Assembly (NCBI RefSeq): GCF_026341275.1
Contig: NZ_JAIFZO010000002.1
Location: forward strand, 1,066,361-1,130,360
Origin: Streptomyces ortus
GTDB lineage: Bacteria > Actinomycetota > Actinomycetes > Streptomycetales > Streptomycetaceae
Length of the DNA stretch: 64,000 nt
Direction: 5' to 3'
Part shown: positions 43,888-53,839 of the stretch, piece by piece
How positions within the stretch are numbered: position 1 is the first letter of the stretch
Layout of the letters: every line of letters begins with the position of its first letter
Made by a program: the position numbers and the translations under genes
Notes under the pieces: generated by a model
Seen by the model: only the letters and a program-made list of their open reading frames with translations
The model's database searches: none
What the model was told of the DNA's origin: nothing

Positions 43888-44811
43888 ATGCGAAGTGACC
43901 CCGTCGTCCAGGTCAGCGGTCTGGTGAAGCGTTACGGCGGGAAGACCGCCGTGGACGGCCTGGATCTGGTGGCCCGGGCGGGCATCACGGCCGTGCTCGG
44001 ACCCAACGGCGCGGGCAAGACGACCACCGTCGAGAGCTGCGAGGGATACCGGCGCCCCGACTCCGGAACGGTCCGGGTCCTGGGCCTGGACCCGGTGCGC
44101 GAGGCCCCGGCCCTGCGCCCCCGCATCGGTGTGATGCTCCAGTCCGGCGGCGTCTACTCCGGCGCCCGCGCCGACGAGATGCTCCGGCACGTGGCCAGGC
44201 TGCACGCACATCCGCTGGACGTGGACGCGCTGATCGAGCGCCTGGGCCTCGGCAGCTGCGGCCGGACCACCTACCGGCGCCTGTCCGGGGGCCAGCAGCA
44301 GCGTCTCGCGCTCGCCATGGCCGTCGTCGGACGCCCCGAGCTGGTCTTCCTGGACGAGCCGACGGCCGGCCTCGACCCGCAGGCACGCCGGGCCACCTGG
44401 GAACTCGTCCGGGAGCTGCGCGCCGACGGGGTCTCGGTGATCCTGACCACGCACCACATGGACGAGGCCGAGCAGCTCGCCGACGACGTGGCGATCATCG
44501 ACGCCGGCCGGGTCATCGCCCAGGGCTCCCCCGAGGAGCTGTGCCGCGGCGGCGCCGAGAACACCCTGCGGTTCGGCGGGCGCCCCGGCCTGGACGTGGC
44601 CTCCCTCCTCAAGGCCCTCCCGGCGGACTCCACGGCGGCCGAGCTGACGCCGGGCTCGTACCGGGTGGGCGGCAAGATCGACCCGCAGCTGCTCGCCACC
44701 GTCACGAGCTGGTGCGCCCAGCACGGGGTGATGCCGGAGAAGATCTCCGTGGAGCGGCACACCCTGGAGGACGTCTTCTTGGAGCTCACCGGTAAGGAGC
44801 TGCGCGGATGA
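43888..44811 (+). CDS. ABC-2 exporter ATPase (DrrA/NodI type)
   Basis: 307 residues. Walker A is GPNGAGKTTT, signature LSGGQQQRLAL, Walker B LVFLDEPTAGLDP. The extra C-terminal domain fits DrrA/CcmA-type exporters. Two copies of the decamer CATGCGAAGT (43868-43877 and 43887-43896) lie at the start; the ATG at 43888 is favoured over GTG 43876 by the upstream GTGAGG. It overlaps the permease gene by ATGA. Confidence 0.9.
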   Translation: MRSDPVVQVSGLVKRYGGKTAVDGLDLVARAGITAVLGPNGAGKTTTVESCEGYRRPDSGTVRVLGLDPVREAPALRPRIGVMLQSGGVYSGARADEMLRHVARLHAHPLDVDALIERLGLGSCGRTTYRRLSGGQQQRLALAMAVVGRPELVFLDEPTAGLDPQARRATWELVRELRADGVSVILTTHHMDEAEQLADDVAIIDAGRVIAQGSPEELCRGGAENTLRFGGRPGLDVASLLKALPADSTAAELTPGSYRVGGKIDPQLLATVTSWCAQHGVMPEKISVERHTLEDVFLELTGKELRG

Positions 44812-45638
44812 GCACGGAGCGGATGAGCACGGAAACGACGGGAACGGGCGCGGGAGCCGCCGCCCGGTCGACGGCCGCGGGCACCTACGCGCCGAAGCCG
44901 GGAGCCGCCCCGCTGCCCCGCATGATCGCGACGCAGGCGGCCCTCGAAACGAAGATGCTGCTGCGCAACGGCGAGCAGCTGCTGCTGACGGTGATCATCC
45001 CGACGCTGCTGCTCGTGCTGTTCAGCGCGGTGGACATCGTCGACACGGGCGAGGGGAAGGCCGTCGACTTCCTGACGCCGGGCATCCTCGCGCTGGCCGT
45101 GATGTCGACGGCGTTCACCGGCCAGGCCATCGCGACCGGTTTCGAGCGCCGGTACGGCGTGCTGAAGCGGCTCGCCGTCTCCCCGCTGCCACGCTGGGGC
45201 CTGATGACGGCCAAGACACTCTCCGTGCTGGTCACGGAGGTCCTCCAGGTACTCCTCGTGACGGCGATCGCCCTCGCGCTCGGCTGGTCCCCGCACGGCA
45301 ATCCGTTCGCCGTGCTGCTCCTGCTGGTCCTGGGCACGGCGGCGTTCTCCGGGCTCGGCCTGCTGATGGCGGGGACGCTGAAGGCGGAGGCCACGCTGGC
45401 CGCCGCGAACCTGGTCTTCCTGCTGCTGCTCATCGGCGGCGGGGTGGTCGTCCCGCTGGACAAGTTCCCGCAGGGAGCGCAGGACGTCCTCGGTCTGCTG
45501 CCGGTCTCGGCCCTCTCGGAGGGGCTGCGGGACGTGCTCCAGCACGGGGCCGGTATGCCCTGGGGCAGTCTCGGGATCCTCGCGCTGTGGGCGGCCGTGG
45601 GCCTGGCGGCGGCGGGCAGGTTCTTCCGCTGGGAGTGA
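44808..45638 (+). CDS. ABC-2 type exporter permease (DrrB type)
   Basis: 276 residues with six hydrophobic segments, opening with the typical ABC-2 helix (LLLTVIIPTLLLVLFSAV). The Gly-rich segment GLGLLMAGTLKAEATLAAAN is characteristic. It pairs with the ATPase gene by a 4-base overlap. The substrate is unknown. Two-gene exporters of this sort often stand next to cox15 in actinomycetes. Confidence 0.9.
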   Translation: MSTERMSTETTGTGAGAAARSTAAGTYAPKPGAAPLPRMIATQAALETKMLLRNGEQLLLTVIIPTLLLVLFSAVDIVDTGEGKAVDFLTPGILALAVMSTAFTGQAIATGFERRYGVLKRLAVSPLPRWGLMTAKTLSVLVTEVLQVLLVTAIALALGWSPHGNPFAVLLLLVLGTAAFSGLGLLMAGTLKAEATLAAANLVFLLLLIGGGVVVPLDKFPQGAQDVLGLLPVSALSEGLRDVLQHGAGMPWGSLGILALWAAVGLAAAGRFFRWE

Positions 45639-45698
45639 CGGCACAGGGACACGCGCTCTCGGCGAGGGGGCTCGTGAACGCGTGCACAAGCGGCCCCC

Positions 45699-45704
45699 TA
45701 CGAT
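45699..45704 (+). promoter_or_regulatory. -10 box for a leaderless heme A synthase transcript
   Basis: TACGAT lies 7 bases before the GTG at 45712, the usual distance to a leaderless start. A -35-like TGAAC lies 18-19 bases upstream of it. Confidence 0.45.
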
Positions 45705-45711
45705 GGAGCCC

Positions 45712-46710
45712 GTGCCAAACGTGACCCGAGCGGACGCCGCTCAAGCCGTGCGCAACCCGCTCGCCTTCATCGCCGGGCGCTGGACCCCCTCCCCCCGGAC
45801 GGTCCGGCGCGCCGCTCTCGCCGCGCTCGTCATGGCGGTACTGATCGTGGTCACCGGTGGTGCCGTCCGGCTGACCGGCTCGGGTCTCGGCTGCCCGACC
45901 TGGCCCAAGTGCACCGACGACTCCCTCACCACGACGAGCGAGATGGGCCTGCACGGCGTCATCGAGTTCGGCAACCGCATGCTGACGTACGTGCTGTGCG
46001 CCGCGGTCGGCTGGGCGATCATCGCCGCGCGCTCGCAGAAGCCGTACCGCCGCAGCCTCACCCGGCTCGGCTGGGCGCAGTTCTGGGTGGTCATGGGCAA
46101 CGCGATCCTCGGCGGGGTCGTCGTCCTCGTGGGGCTGAACCCGTACACGGTCGCCGCGCACTTCCTCCTCTCCACCGCGCTGATCGCCGTCGCCACGGTG
46201 ATGTGGCAGCGCACCCGGGAGGGTGACGACGCACCCCGTCCGCTGGTCGGGAAGCCGGTGCTGCAGATGGCGTGGATCCTGGTCACCGCCACGGTCCTGC
46301 TGATCGCGGTGGGCACGGTCGTCACCGGTGCGGGCCCGCACGCCGGCGATTCCAGCGAGGTGCACCGCATCCCGCTGAACTGGGAGGACGTCACCAAGCT
46401 GCATGCCGTGCTGGCCTGGATCGTGGTGACGCTGGCCTTCGCCCTGTGGTTCGTCCTGAAGGCCGTCGACGCGCCCCGGGGCCCCCTGCACCGCACCCGC
46501 GACCTCTTCCTGGTGCTTCTCGCGCAGGGCGCCATCGGGTACGTCCAGTACTTCACCGATCTGCCGGAGGTCCTGGTCGGCCTCCACATGTTCGGCTCCT
46601 GCCTGGTGTGGATCGCCACGCTCCGCGTCCTGCTGGCCCTGCGGGAACGTCCGGGGACCGTGGCCGAGCTGCCGGGCCAGTCGACGGAGTCGGCGCTCAG
46701 CCGCACCTGA
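45712..46710 (+). CDS. ctaA: Heme A synthase (CtaA/Cox15)
   Basis: About 332 residues with eight membrane segments. The heme-ligand and active-site pattern is visible: HGVIEFGNRMLTYVL (His, Glu), YTVAAHFLLSTA, TKLHAVLAWIVV and LPEVLVGLHMFGS. It oxidises heme O to heme A for cytochrome aa3 oxidase; the ctaB gene 2.5 kb away makes heme O. GTG 45712 is preferred because a -10 box precedes it; GTG 45682 and ATG 45703 are in frame too. Confidence 0.92.
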   Translation: MPNVTRADAAQAVRNPLAFIAGRWTPSPRTVRRAALAALVMAVLIVVTGGAVRLTGSGLGCPTWPKCTDDSLTTTSEMGLHGVIEFGNRMLTYVLCAAVGWAIIAARSQKPYRRSLTRLGWAQFWVVMGNAILGGVVVLVGLNPYTVAAHFLLSTALIAVATVMWQRTREGDDAPRPLVGKPVLQMAWILVTATVLLIAVGTVVTGAGPHAGDSSEVHRIPLNWEDVTKLHAVLAWIVVTLAFALWFVLKAVDAPRGPLHRTRDLFLVLLAQGAIGYVQYFTDLPEVLVGLHMFGSCLVWIATLRVLLALRERPGTVAELPGQSTESALSRT

Positions 46711-46725
46711 CGCGCCCCCGGTCCG

Positions 46726-47502
46726 TCAGGTGTACGCGGCCACCAGCCGGTCGATCGCCGGACCGAGGTAGTCCCTGGTCAGGCGCCCCCGGCGGGCCAC
46801 CCACCCCTGGACCTCCCGAACCTCCCGGAGCGGCGTCCCCGGCCCCGGGTACCGCCGCCCGCGGATGTCCGCGACCACCTCGACGGGCGCGCCGAGGCCG
46901 GGCAGCAGGTCCAGGGCCTCGCGCTTGGTGATCAGACGGCCCTCCTTCAGGGTGACCGCGGCCCGCGCGTGGGTGGTCATGCCGACGTCCACCCACGCGT
47001 CCTGGGTCCAATTGCCCGTACGGTCCACCTCGCGGCGCCAGAAGTCCCGCTGGTCCCGGACCACGAACGCGGCGAGTTCGTCGTCGGTCACCGGTGGCAG
47101 CAGGGCCTCGGGGCGCTCGCCGTCCAGGACCAGCCCGAAGGCGTGCAGCTCGCGCCGGGTCACCGGGGTGACCGGCCGTGCGAAGAGCTGCCGGTGCGCC
47201 CAGGTGAGGTGCCGTCGCTCCGGATCGGCGGCCGTGCCGGGCGTCAGATAGCTGCAGTGCAGCTTGGCGACGAGCGGTTCGGCACGCAGCCGGGCGTGCA
47301 GCCGGGCCACCCGCCAGACCGTTCTCGCGCCGATCGGGCCGTCCAGGACCACGATCAGGTCCAGGTCGCTGCGGCCCTCCTGGTAGTCGTCGCCGCCCAC
47401 GCAGCCGAGTGAGCCGTGGGCCCACACCGCCACGGGGCCGAGGCCGCGCAGTTCGGTGCGGAAGCGGTCGAGGAGCCGGTCGGTCGCGTCGCTGCGAGTC
47501 AT
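46726..47502 (-). CDS. Nucleotidyltransferase, aminoglycoside-adenylyltransferase-like
   Basis: 258 residues. The catalytic pattern is WAHGSLGC followed after 11 residues by GRSDLDLIVV (GS...DxD), as in ANT/Pol-beta-type enzymes. A helical C-terminal domain follows, with DQRDFWRREVDRTGNW and the GLGAPVEVVADIRG segment. Family members adenylate aminoglycosides or other small molecules. Resistance activity is not shown by sequence alone. The gene stands alone, tail-to-tail with ctaA across a 15-base gap. Confidence 0.8.
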   Translation of the reverse strand: MTRSDATDRLLDRFRTELRGLGPVAVWAHGSLGCVGGDDYQEGRSDLDLIVVLDGPIGARTVWRVARLHARLRAEPLVAKLHCSYLTPGTAADPERRHLTWAHRQLFARPVTPVTRRELHAFGLVLDGERPEALLPPVTDDELAAFVVRDQRDFWRREVDRTGNWTQDAWVDVGMTTHARAAVTLKEGRLITKREALDLLPGLGAPVEVVADIRGRRYPGPGTPLREVREVQGWVARRGRLTRDYLGPAIDRLVAAYT

Positions 47503-47543
47503 GCGCCCAGTCTGTGCACCTCACCGCACTCCGTACACCCGCC

Positions 47544-48650
47544 TCACTCCACTCCGTACACCCGCTTCGCGTTGCCCGCGGCGATCAGTCCCGCGACCCG
47601 CTGCGCGTCGGCCTGCGACCAGGCGCCCTCGCTCACCCAGGCGCCGAGCACCCGGGCGAGCGCCTCGCGGAAGAGACGGGCGCCGACCACATGGAGTTCG
47701 GGCAGTCCGTGGGCCCCGCTGGAGAACAGGAGCTTGCCGAAGGGGGCGAGCTCCAGGATCTCCGAGAGCACGGCCGCCGCCCGCGCGCCGGTGCGCACCA
47801 GCGCCGCGCCCAGATCGGCGTACACATGCGGGAAGATCCCGGCGAGATGCGCCGCGTGGCGGTGGTACGGGTAGCCGTGCAGCAGCACCAGATCGGTGCC
47901 GAGCCCGGCCGTGGCACGGGCGAAGTCGGTGAGCAGGACAGGGTCGGTACGGTCGATGCGCAGACCGGGTTCGCCGAGGCCCGCGTGCAGCTGGAGCGGA
48001 CGGCCGGAGGCGACGGCGATCCACAGCAGGTGTCTGAGCAGCACCGGGTCGCCCAGCGCGCCGCCCACCCGGCGGCCCGCCAGCCAGCGGCCCGCGGCGC
48101 CCCGCACCTCGCCGGGTCCCGGTGGTTCGGGCGCGAGCGCGAGGCCGTGCCGCACACCCGCCACCGAGGTGAAGGCCACGGCGGTGACGGCGGCCCCGTG
48201 CACCGACTCGGCGAGGTTGGCGAGGAACGACTCGACGGTGCCGGAGGTGTCGGCGACCTGCTCGGCGAGCAGTTCGAGACGGACGATCTCGTGGGCGTCG
48301 GCGGCCCCCGTGGAGGCCATCTCACCGGGCCCGGTGAGATCGCCGGGCAGCCCGGTGTCGACGAGATACGTCGTGATGCCGGTCCCGCGCAGCAGCTTGC
48401 GGCCCGACTCCAGGACGCCGAGTTCGCGGCGGCGGGCCAGATAGCGGGCGGGCGGGCAGTGCGGTTCGAGCCCCAGCAGAGGGGGGCACCAGCGGCGTAC
48501 CGCGAAACCGGTCTGGGTGTCGAAGAACGTGGTGCCCGCGGCGGGCGGTCCCTCGCCGCGGGCCAGGTGGGCCTCGAAGGTGCCGAGACCCAGCTCCGTC
48601 CGCAGTACGCCGTGGCAGTACTGGTCCACCAGCGACGGCGTTTCGATCAT
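47544..48650 (-). CDS. Amidohydrolase-superfamily protein (amidohydrolase 2/FluG-N-like)
   Basis: 368 residues. VDQYCHGVLR near the N-terminus is in the place of the HxH motif, LQLHAGLGEPGLR carries a metal-type His, and HGYPYHRHAAHLAGIFPHVYADLG is the typical Tyr-Pro signature of the FluG/amidohydrolase-2 branch. FSSGAHGLPE near the end carries the late catalytic region. Substrate unknown. The ATG is supported by CGGGGGAGG upstream; longer frame is not conserved. Confidence 0.85.
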   Translation of the reverse strand: MIETPSLVDQYCHGVLRTELGLGTFEAHLARGEGPPAAGTTFFDTQTGFAVRRWCPPLLGLEPHCPPARYLARRRELGVLESGRKLLRGTGITTYLVDTGLPGDLTGPGEMASTGAADAHEIVRLELLAEQVADTSGTVESFLANLAESVHGAAVTAVAFTSVAGVRHGLALAPEPPGPGEVRGAAGRWLAGRRVGGALGDPVLLRHLLWIAVASGRPLQLHAGLGEPGLRIDRTDPVLLTDFARATAGLGTDLVLLHGYPYHRHAAHLAGIFPHVYADLGAALVRTGARAAAVLSEILELAPFGKLLFSSGAHGLPELHVVGARLFREALARVLGAWVSEGAWSQADAQRVAGLIAAGNAKRVYGVE

Positions 48651-48791
48651 CCGGACCTCCCCCGCGATTGGCTCCGCCTGTGTGCAGGGCCTAACGGGGG
48701 AGGTGGGTGGTCGGGTGCGGGTCCGCTGAAGCCGGCCGCGCCCACGAGGCGGAGCCGCAGATGTCACAGCCCCGCGCCCCTTCGGGCGCTG

Positions 48792-49121
48792 TCAACCGTT
48801 GCTGGGGCCGCCGACCTGGATGCCCGCCATGCGGGTCCACTCGTACGGGCCCGTCCTGACCTTGTTGGCGAAGTCGCCGTCGAAGTCCTCGTGGACGGTG
48901 ATGCCGGACTGCTTCACGGCTTCCTCGGCGAGGGCGTAGGTCGGGGCCACGAGGTCGCCCCACTCACCGTCCTCCCCCACGAGCACGATCCGGGCACCCT
49001 TCTGCCCGAGGTACGCGATCTGCCCCTCGGCCCCGCCATGGGCCTGGGCGAAGGAGGAAATCTGCTTGACGAGCTTGGCCGTACGCCGCCCGCCGCCGTC
49101 AACCTGCTGAGTCTCTGCCAT
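48792..49121 (-). CDS. Small conserved actinobacterial protein of unknown function
   Basis: 109 residues, acidic, with the sequence ISSFAQAHGGAEGQIAYLG and ARIVLVGEDGEWGDLVAP. I recall similar uncharacterised proteins in this position in Streptomyces genomes. No membrane helix or signal. Beyond its stop codon nothing obvious links it to the neighbours. Confidence 0.75.
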   Translation of the reverse strand: MAETQQVDGGGRRTAKLVKQISSFAQAHGGAEGQIAYLGQKGARIVLVGEDGEWGDLVAPTYALAEEAVKQSGITVHEDFDGDFANKVRTGPYEWTRMAGIQVGGPSNG

Positions 49122-49152
49122 ACCCAGATGCTACCGACCGGTAGCCCCCCAA

Positions 49153-49206
49153 GGGGCGCGGGGAACGGCGCAATCTTCTGTCCTTCAGGGGCGCGGGGAA
49201 CTGCGC
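49153..49206. repeat. Two tandem copies of the dispersed 19-bp repeat
   Basis: Copies at 49153-49171 (one mismatch, GAACGGCGC) and 49188-49206 stand in the same orientation, about 35 bp apart, in the gap between ctaB and the small unknown gene. Confidence 0.85.
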
Positions 49207-49270
49207 GACCAGCCATGGCCGACCCGCACCCGACAACGCACCTCAGCGACGCCGCGTGGCGGACGCGGCG

Positions 49271-50218
49271 TCAGCGCAGGAAGGGGTCCACGGCCACCGC
49301 CACGAACAGCAGCGACACGTACGTGATCGACCAGTGGAACAGCCGCATCTCCTTCAGCTTCGCCCCCACGGCCCCGCCCTTGGCCCGCGACTGCAGCCCG
49401 TGGGCCTCCCAGAGCCAGAACCCACCCGTCACGACGGCGACGACCGTGTAGAACCACCCCGTGTAGCCGAGCGGCGTGAGCAGCAGGGAGACACCGACCA
49501 TGGCCCAGCTGTAGAGGACGATCTGCCGCGCGACGACCTTGTTGGAGGCGACGACGGGCAGCATCGGCACGCCCACGCGCGCGTAGTCGTCCTTCACCTT
49601 CATGGACAGCGGCCAGTAGTGCGGCGGCGTCCAGAAGAACATGACGAGGAAGAGGATGACCGGGGCCCACGACATGGAGTTCGTGACGGACGACCAGCCG
49701 ATGAGGACCGGCAGACAGCCGGCGATCCCGCCCCACACGATGTTCTGCGACGTACGCCGTTTGAGGAGCATCGTGTAGACGACGACGTAGAAGAGGAGGG
49801 CTCCCAGCGCCAGCCACGCGGACAGCCAGTTGACGGTGAGGCCGAACAGGAGCGTGGAGACCACGGCCAGCGTGATGCCGAAGGCGAGGCACTCGCGGGG
49901 ACTCACCATGCCGGTGACGAGCGGGCGCTGCGACGTACGTTCCATGAGCGCGTCGATGTCGCGGTCGATGTACATGTTCAGCGCGTTGGCGCCACCCGCG
50001 GACAGGTAGCCGCCGAGGCAGGTGAGGAGCACCAGCTTCAGGTCGGGCACCCCCTGCTGCGCCAGGAACATCACCGGCACGGTGGTGATCAGCAGCAGTT
50101 CGATGATCCGCGGCTTGGTGAGAGCGACGAACGCCTTGATCCGGGCCCCGAACGGCCGGTGCTTCGTGCCCTGAGTCGTCCCAAGCACTCCCGCTGGACG
50201 GGATTCAACGGCCGTCAC
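49271..50218 (-). CDS. ctaB: Protoheme IX farnesyltransferase (heme O synthase)
   Basis: 315 residues with about nine membrane helices. The UbiA-type aspartate motifs are [18 protein letters not shown] and [14 protein letters not shown]. It transfers farnesyl to protoheme, giving heme O, the substrate of the heme A synthase. GTG chosen because AGGGGTG lies just before it; the longer open frame to 50731 runs through the intergenic region. Confidence 0.93.
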   Translation of the reverse strand: MTAVESRPAGVLGTTQGTKHRPFGARIKAFVALTKPRIIELLLITTVPVMFLAQQGVPDLKLVLLTCLGGYLSAGGANALNMYIDRDIDALMERTSQRPLVTGMVSPRECLAFGITLAVVSTLLFGLTVNWLSAWLALGALLFYVVVYTMLLKRRTSQNIVWGGIAGCLPVLIGWSSVTNSMSWAPVILFLVMFFWTPPHYWPLSMKVKDDYARVGVPMLPVVASNKVVARQIVLYSWAMVGVSLLLTPLGYTGWFYTVVAVVTGGFWLWEAHGLQSRAKGGAVGAKLKEMRLFHWSITYVSLLFVAVAVDPFLR

Positions 50219-50395
50219 GCACACCCCTGACAGAGACATCCCAGCGAGCCCCGGGTGTGAACTCCCGGTAAAGGCTCGCGCGTACCACGCCACTGTAGAC
50301 GTTGCCCAGACCCCGGCCTCGGCGGGGGTCCGCTCGTGTTGAAAGGGTCCTGCGAAGGACTGATCGCCTTCGGATTGAGCACTCGGATGACCGGC

Positions 50396-50420
50396 TCCGT
50401 ATTCACTTGCCGAATACGGA
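50396..50420. promoter_or_regulatory. Perfect inverted repeat TCCGTATTC-N7-GAATACGGA
   Basis: A 9-bp palindrome with 7-base spacer in the divergent ctaB/tkt region. It could be an operator for either gene or a leader stem-loop. Confidence 0.45.
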
Positions 50421-50541
50421 ACCCGCCGGTCGGGAGGCGGAAGAGGGCAAGTCCCGGCAGTCTGGAATGACTCGAAAGAATGCGCGTTGCCACGGGGGTA
50501 GGCTCGACAGCGAGCCGGTGGGCGCCACGTGCACCGGCATT

Positions 50542-50559
50542 CGACATGTGCGACATGTG
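50542..50559. repeat. Tandem CGACATGTG
   Basis: Two perfect adjacent copies of CGACATGTG end 20 bases before the tkt GTG, just upstream of the GGAGAGGAG ribosome site. Confidence 0.6.
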
Positions 50560-50579
50560 GAGAGGAGCCCTGACCCAGG

Positions 50580-52682
50580 GTGAGCACCAAGCCGACCACA
50601 ACAGACATCGAGTGGACCGAATGGGACCAGCGGGCGGTCGACACCGCCCGCATCCTGGCCGCCGACGCCGTACAGAAGGTCGGCAACGGCCATCCGGGTA
50701 CGGCGATGAGTCTGGCACCAGCCGCGTACACCCTGTTCCAGAAGGTGATGCGGCACGACCCGGCGGACGCCGACTGGACCGGCCGCGACCGTTTCGTACT
50801 GTCCGCCGGCCATTCGTCCCTGACTCTCTACACGCAGCTGTACCTGGCCGGCTTCGGCCTGGAGCTGGACGATCTGAAGTCGTTCAGGACCTGGGGCTCG
50901 AAGACCCCGGGACACCCCGAGTACGGGCACACCACCGGTGTGGAGACGACGACCGGACCGCTCGGCCAGGGTGTCGCCAACGCGGTGGGCATGGCGATGG
51001 CCGCCCGCTACGAGCGCGGTCTGTTCGACCCGGAGGCGGCCCCCGGCACCTCCCCGTTCGACCACTTCATCTACGCGATCGCCGGTGACGGCTGCCTCCA
51101 GGAGGGCATCTCCGGCGAGGCGTCCTCGATGGCGGGCCACCAGAAGCTCGGCAACCTGATCCTGCTGTGGGACGACAACCACATCTCGATCGAGGGCGAC
51201 ACCGAGACGGCCGTCTCCGAGGACACCCCCAAGCGGTACGAGGCCTACGGCTGGCACGTCCAGCGCGTGGAGCCGCAGGAGAACGGCGACCTCGACCCGG
51301 TCGCCCTGTACGCGGCGATCGAGGCCGCGAAGGCGGTCACGGACAAGCCGTCGTTCATCGCGATGCGCTCGATCATCGCCTGGCCCGCCCCGAACGCGCA
51401 GAACACCGAGGCCGCCCACGGCTCGGCGCTCGGCGACGACGAGGTCGCGGCCACCAAGCGGGTCCTCGGCTTCGACCCGGAGAAGACCTTCGAGGTCTCC
51501 GACGAGGTGCTGGCGCACGCGCGCAAGGCGCTCGACCGGGGCCGTGAGGCCAAGGCCGAGTGGGAGAAGGGCTTCGCCGCGTGGCGGACCGCCAACCCGG
51601 AGCGCGCCGCCGAGTTCGACCGCGTCGCCGCGGGCGAACTGCCGGCCGGCTGGGAGGAGAAGCTCCCGGTCTTCGAGACGGGCAAGGGCGTCGCCACGCG
51701 CGCCGCGTCCGGCAAGGTCCTCCAGGCGCTCGGCTCGGTCATCCCCGAGCTGTGGGGCGGCTCGGCCGACCTCGCGGGCTCGAACAACACGACGATCGAC
51801 AAGACGTCGTCCTTCCTCCCGGCGGACAACCCGCTGCCGGAGGCGAACCCGTACGGCCGCACGATCCACTTCGGTATCCGCGAGCACTCCATGGCCGCGG
51901 AGATGAACGGCATCGCGCTGCACGGCAACACCCGTATCTACGGCGGCACCTTCCTGGTGTTCTCCGACTACATGCGCAACGCCGTGCGCCTGTCCGCGCT
52001 GATGCACCTGCCGGTGACGTACGTGTGGACGCACGACTCCATCGGTCTCGGCGAGGACGGCCCGACCCACCAGCCGGTCGAGCACCTGGCCTCGCTGCGC
52101 GCCATCCCCGGCCTGAACGTCGTGCGCCCGGCCGACGCCAACGAGACCGCGATCGCGTGGCGCGAGATCCTGCGCCGCTACACCAAGGTCTTCGGCAAGG
52201 GCAACCCGCACGGTCTCGCGCTGACCCGCCAGGGCGTCCCGACGTACGAGGCCAACGAGGACACCGCCAAGGGCGCGTACGTGCTCTTCGAGGCCGAGGG
52301 GCCCGACGGGCAGCGCGCGGAGCCCGAGGTCATCCTCCTCGCCACCGGTTCCGAGGTGCACGTGGCCGTCGAGGCGCGCGAGCGGCTCCAGGCCGACGGC
52401 ACCCCGACCCGGGTCGTGTCCGTGCCGTGCGTGGAGTGGTTCGACGAGCAGGACCAGGGGTACCGGGACTCGGTACTCCCCCCGTCCGTGAAGGCGCGCG
52501 TGGCGGTCGAGGCCGGCATCGGCCTGACCTGGCACCGCTTCGTCGGGGACGCCGGCCGCATCGTCTCCCTGGAGCACTTCGGCGCGTCGGCCGACGGCAA
52601 GGTCCTCTTCCAGGAGTTCGGTTTCACTGCCGAGAACGTCGCGGACGCAGCCCGGGAATCGATCGCCGCAGCCCAGCGCTGA
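50580..52682 (+). CDS. tkt: Transketolase
   Basis: 700 residues. The TPP site is seen in [20 protein letters not shown] with [12 protein letters not shown]. The substrate/TPP histidines lie in [19 protein letters not shown] and [15 protein letters not shown]; the dimer-interface glutamate region is [14 protein letters not shown]. It transfers two-carbon units between sugar phosphates. It is the first gene of the pentose-phosphate operon tkt-tal-zwf-opcA-pgl; the GTG start follows AGGAG with a fairly long spacing of about 14 bases. Confidence 0.96.
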   Translation: MSTKPTTTDIEWTEWDQRAVDTARILAADAVQKVGNGHPGTAMSLAPAAYTLFQKVMRHDPADADWTGRDRFVLSAGHSSLTLYTQLYLAGFGLELDDLKSFRTWGSKTPGHPEYGHTTGVETTTGPLGQGVANAVGMAMAARYERGLFDPEAAPGTSPFDHFIYAIAGDGCLQEGISGEASSMAGHQKLGNLILLWDDNHISIEGDTETAVSEDTPKRYEAYGWHVQRVEPQENGDLDPVALYAAIEAAKAVTDKPSFIAMRSIIAWPAPNAQNTEAAHGSALGDDEVAATKRVLGFDPEKTFEVSDEVLAHARKALDRGREAKAEWEKGFAAWRTANPERAAEFDRVAAGELPAGWEEKLPVFETGKGVATRAASGKVLQALGSVIPELWGGSADLAGSNNTTIDKTSSFLPADNPLPEANPYGRTIHFGIREHSMAAEMNGIALHGNTRIYGGTFLVFSDYMRNAVRLSALMHLPVTYVWTHDSIGLGEDGPTHQPVEHLASLRAIPGLNVVRPADANETAIAWREILRRYTKVFGKGNPHGLALTRQGVPTYEANEDTAKGAYVLFEAEGPDGQRAEPEVILLATGSEVHVAVEARERLQADGTPTRVVSVPCVEWFDEQDQGYRDSVLPPSVKARVAVEAGIGLTWHRFVGDAGRIVSLEHFGASADGKVLFQEFGFTAENVADAARESIAAAQR

Positions 52683-52716
52683 CGCTCACATACGACACGT
52701 AGGAGATGCATTTTCC

Positions 52717-53835
52717 ATGACAGACGCACTGAAGCGCCTCTCCGAAGAGGGCGTCGCGATCTGGCTGGACGACCTGTCGCGCAAGCGGATCACGTCCGGC
52801 AACCTCGCCGAACTGATCGACCAGCAGCACGTCGTGGGCGTCACCACCAACCCGTCCATCTTCCAGAAGGCGATCTCGCAGGGCGACGGCTACGACCAGC
52901 AGCTCTCCGACCTCGCCGCGCGCGGGGTCACGGTCGAAGAGGCCATCCGCATGATCACGACGGCGGACGTCCGTGACGCCGCCGACATCCTGCGTCCGGT
53001 CTTCGACGCGACGCAGGGCCAGGACGGCCGGGTCTCGATCGAGGTCGACCCGCGCCTGGCGCACAACACGAAGTCGACCGTCGCCGAGGCCAAGCAGCTC
53101 GCGTGGCTCGTCGACCGGCCGAACACGCTCATCAAGATCCCGGCGACCGAGGCGGGTCTGCCCGCGATCACCGAGACGATCGCACGCGGCATCAGCGTCA
53201 ACGTCACGCTGATCTTCTCGCTGGAGCGCTACCGCAAGGTGATGGACGCGTACCTGGAGGGCCTGGAGAAGGCCAAGGCCGCCGGCCTGGACCTCTCCAA
53301 GATCCACTCCGTGGCCTCCTTCTTCGTGTCCCGCGTGGACACCGAGATCGACAAGCGCCTCGACGCCCTCGGCACCGACGAGGCCAAGGCCGCCCGCGGC
53401 AAGGTCGGTCTCGCCAACGCGCGGCTCGCCTACCAGGCGTACGAGGAGGTCTTCTCCTCGGACCGCTGGGCCGCCCTGGACCGGGCGCAGGCCAACAAGC
53501 AGCGTCCGCTGTGGGCCTCGACCGGCGTCAAGGACCCGGCCTACAAGGACACCCTGTACGTCGACGACCTGGTCGCGCCGAACACGGTGAACACCATGCC
53601 GGAGGCGACCCTGTTCGCCACCGAGGACCACGGGCAGATCACCGGTGACACCGTGACCGGTACGTACGAGCAGGCCCGCGCCGAGATCGACGCGGTCGAG
53701 AAGCTCGGGATCTCGTACGACGAAGTGGTTCAACTCCTGGAGGAAGAGGGCGTCTCGAAGTTCGAGGACGCCTGGAACGACCTGCTCAAGTCGACCGAGG
53801 CCGAGCTCAAGCGCCTCGCCCCTTCGGAGGGCTGA
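52717..53835 (+). CDS. tal: Transaldolase
   Basis: 372 residues, TIM barrel. The Schiff-base lysine is K140 ([11 protein letters not shown]). [11 protein letters not shown] and [12 protein letters not shown] are further family blocks. It exchanges three-carbon units between sugar phosphates. It starts 34 bases after tkt and 4 bases ahead of zwf on the same strand, clearly one operon. AGGAG lies before the ATG. Confidence 0.96.
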   Translation: MTDALKRLSEEGVAIWLDDLSRKRITSGNLAELIDQQHVVGVTTNPSIFQKAISQGDGYDQQLSDLAARGVTVEEAIRMITTADVRDAADILRPVFDATQGQDGRVSIEVDPRLAHNTKSTVAEAKQLAWLVDRPNTLIKIPATEAGLPAITETIARGISVNVTLIFSLERYRKVMDAYLEGLEKAKAAGLDLSKIHSVASFFVSRVDTEIDKRLDALGTDEAKAARGKVGLANARLAYQAYEEVFSSDRWAALDRAQANKQRPLWASTGVKDPAYKDTLYVDDLVAPNTVNTMPEATLFATEDHGQITGDTVTGTYEQARAEIDAVEKLGISYDEVVQLLEEEGVSKFEDAWNDLLKSTEAELKRLAPSEG

Positions 53836-53839
53836 AATC

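Larger units (their letters stand above)
50219..50579. other. 361-bp divergent region between ctaB and tkt
   Basis: Holds promoters for both directions. A 9-bp inverted repeat lies at 50396-50420 and a doubled CGACATGTG next to the tkt ribosome site. I see no gene. Confidence 0.7.
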
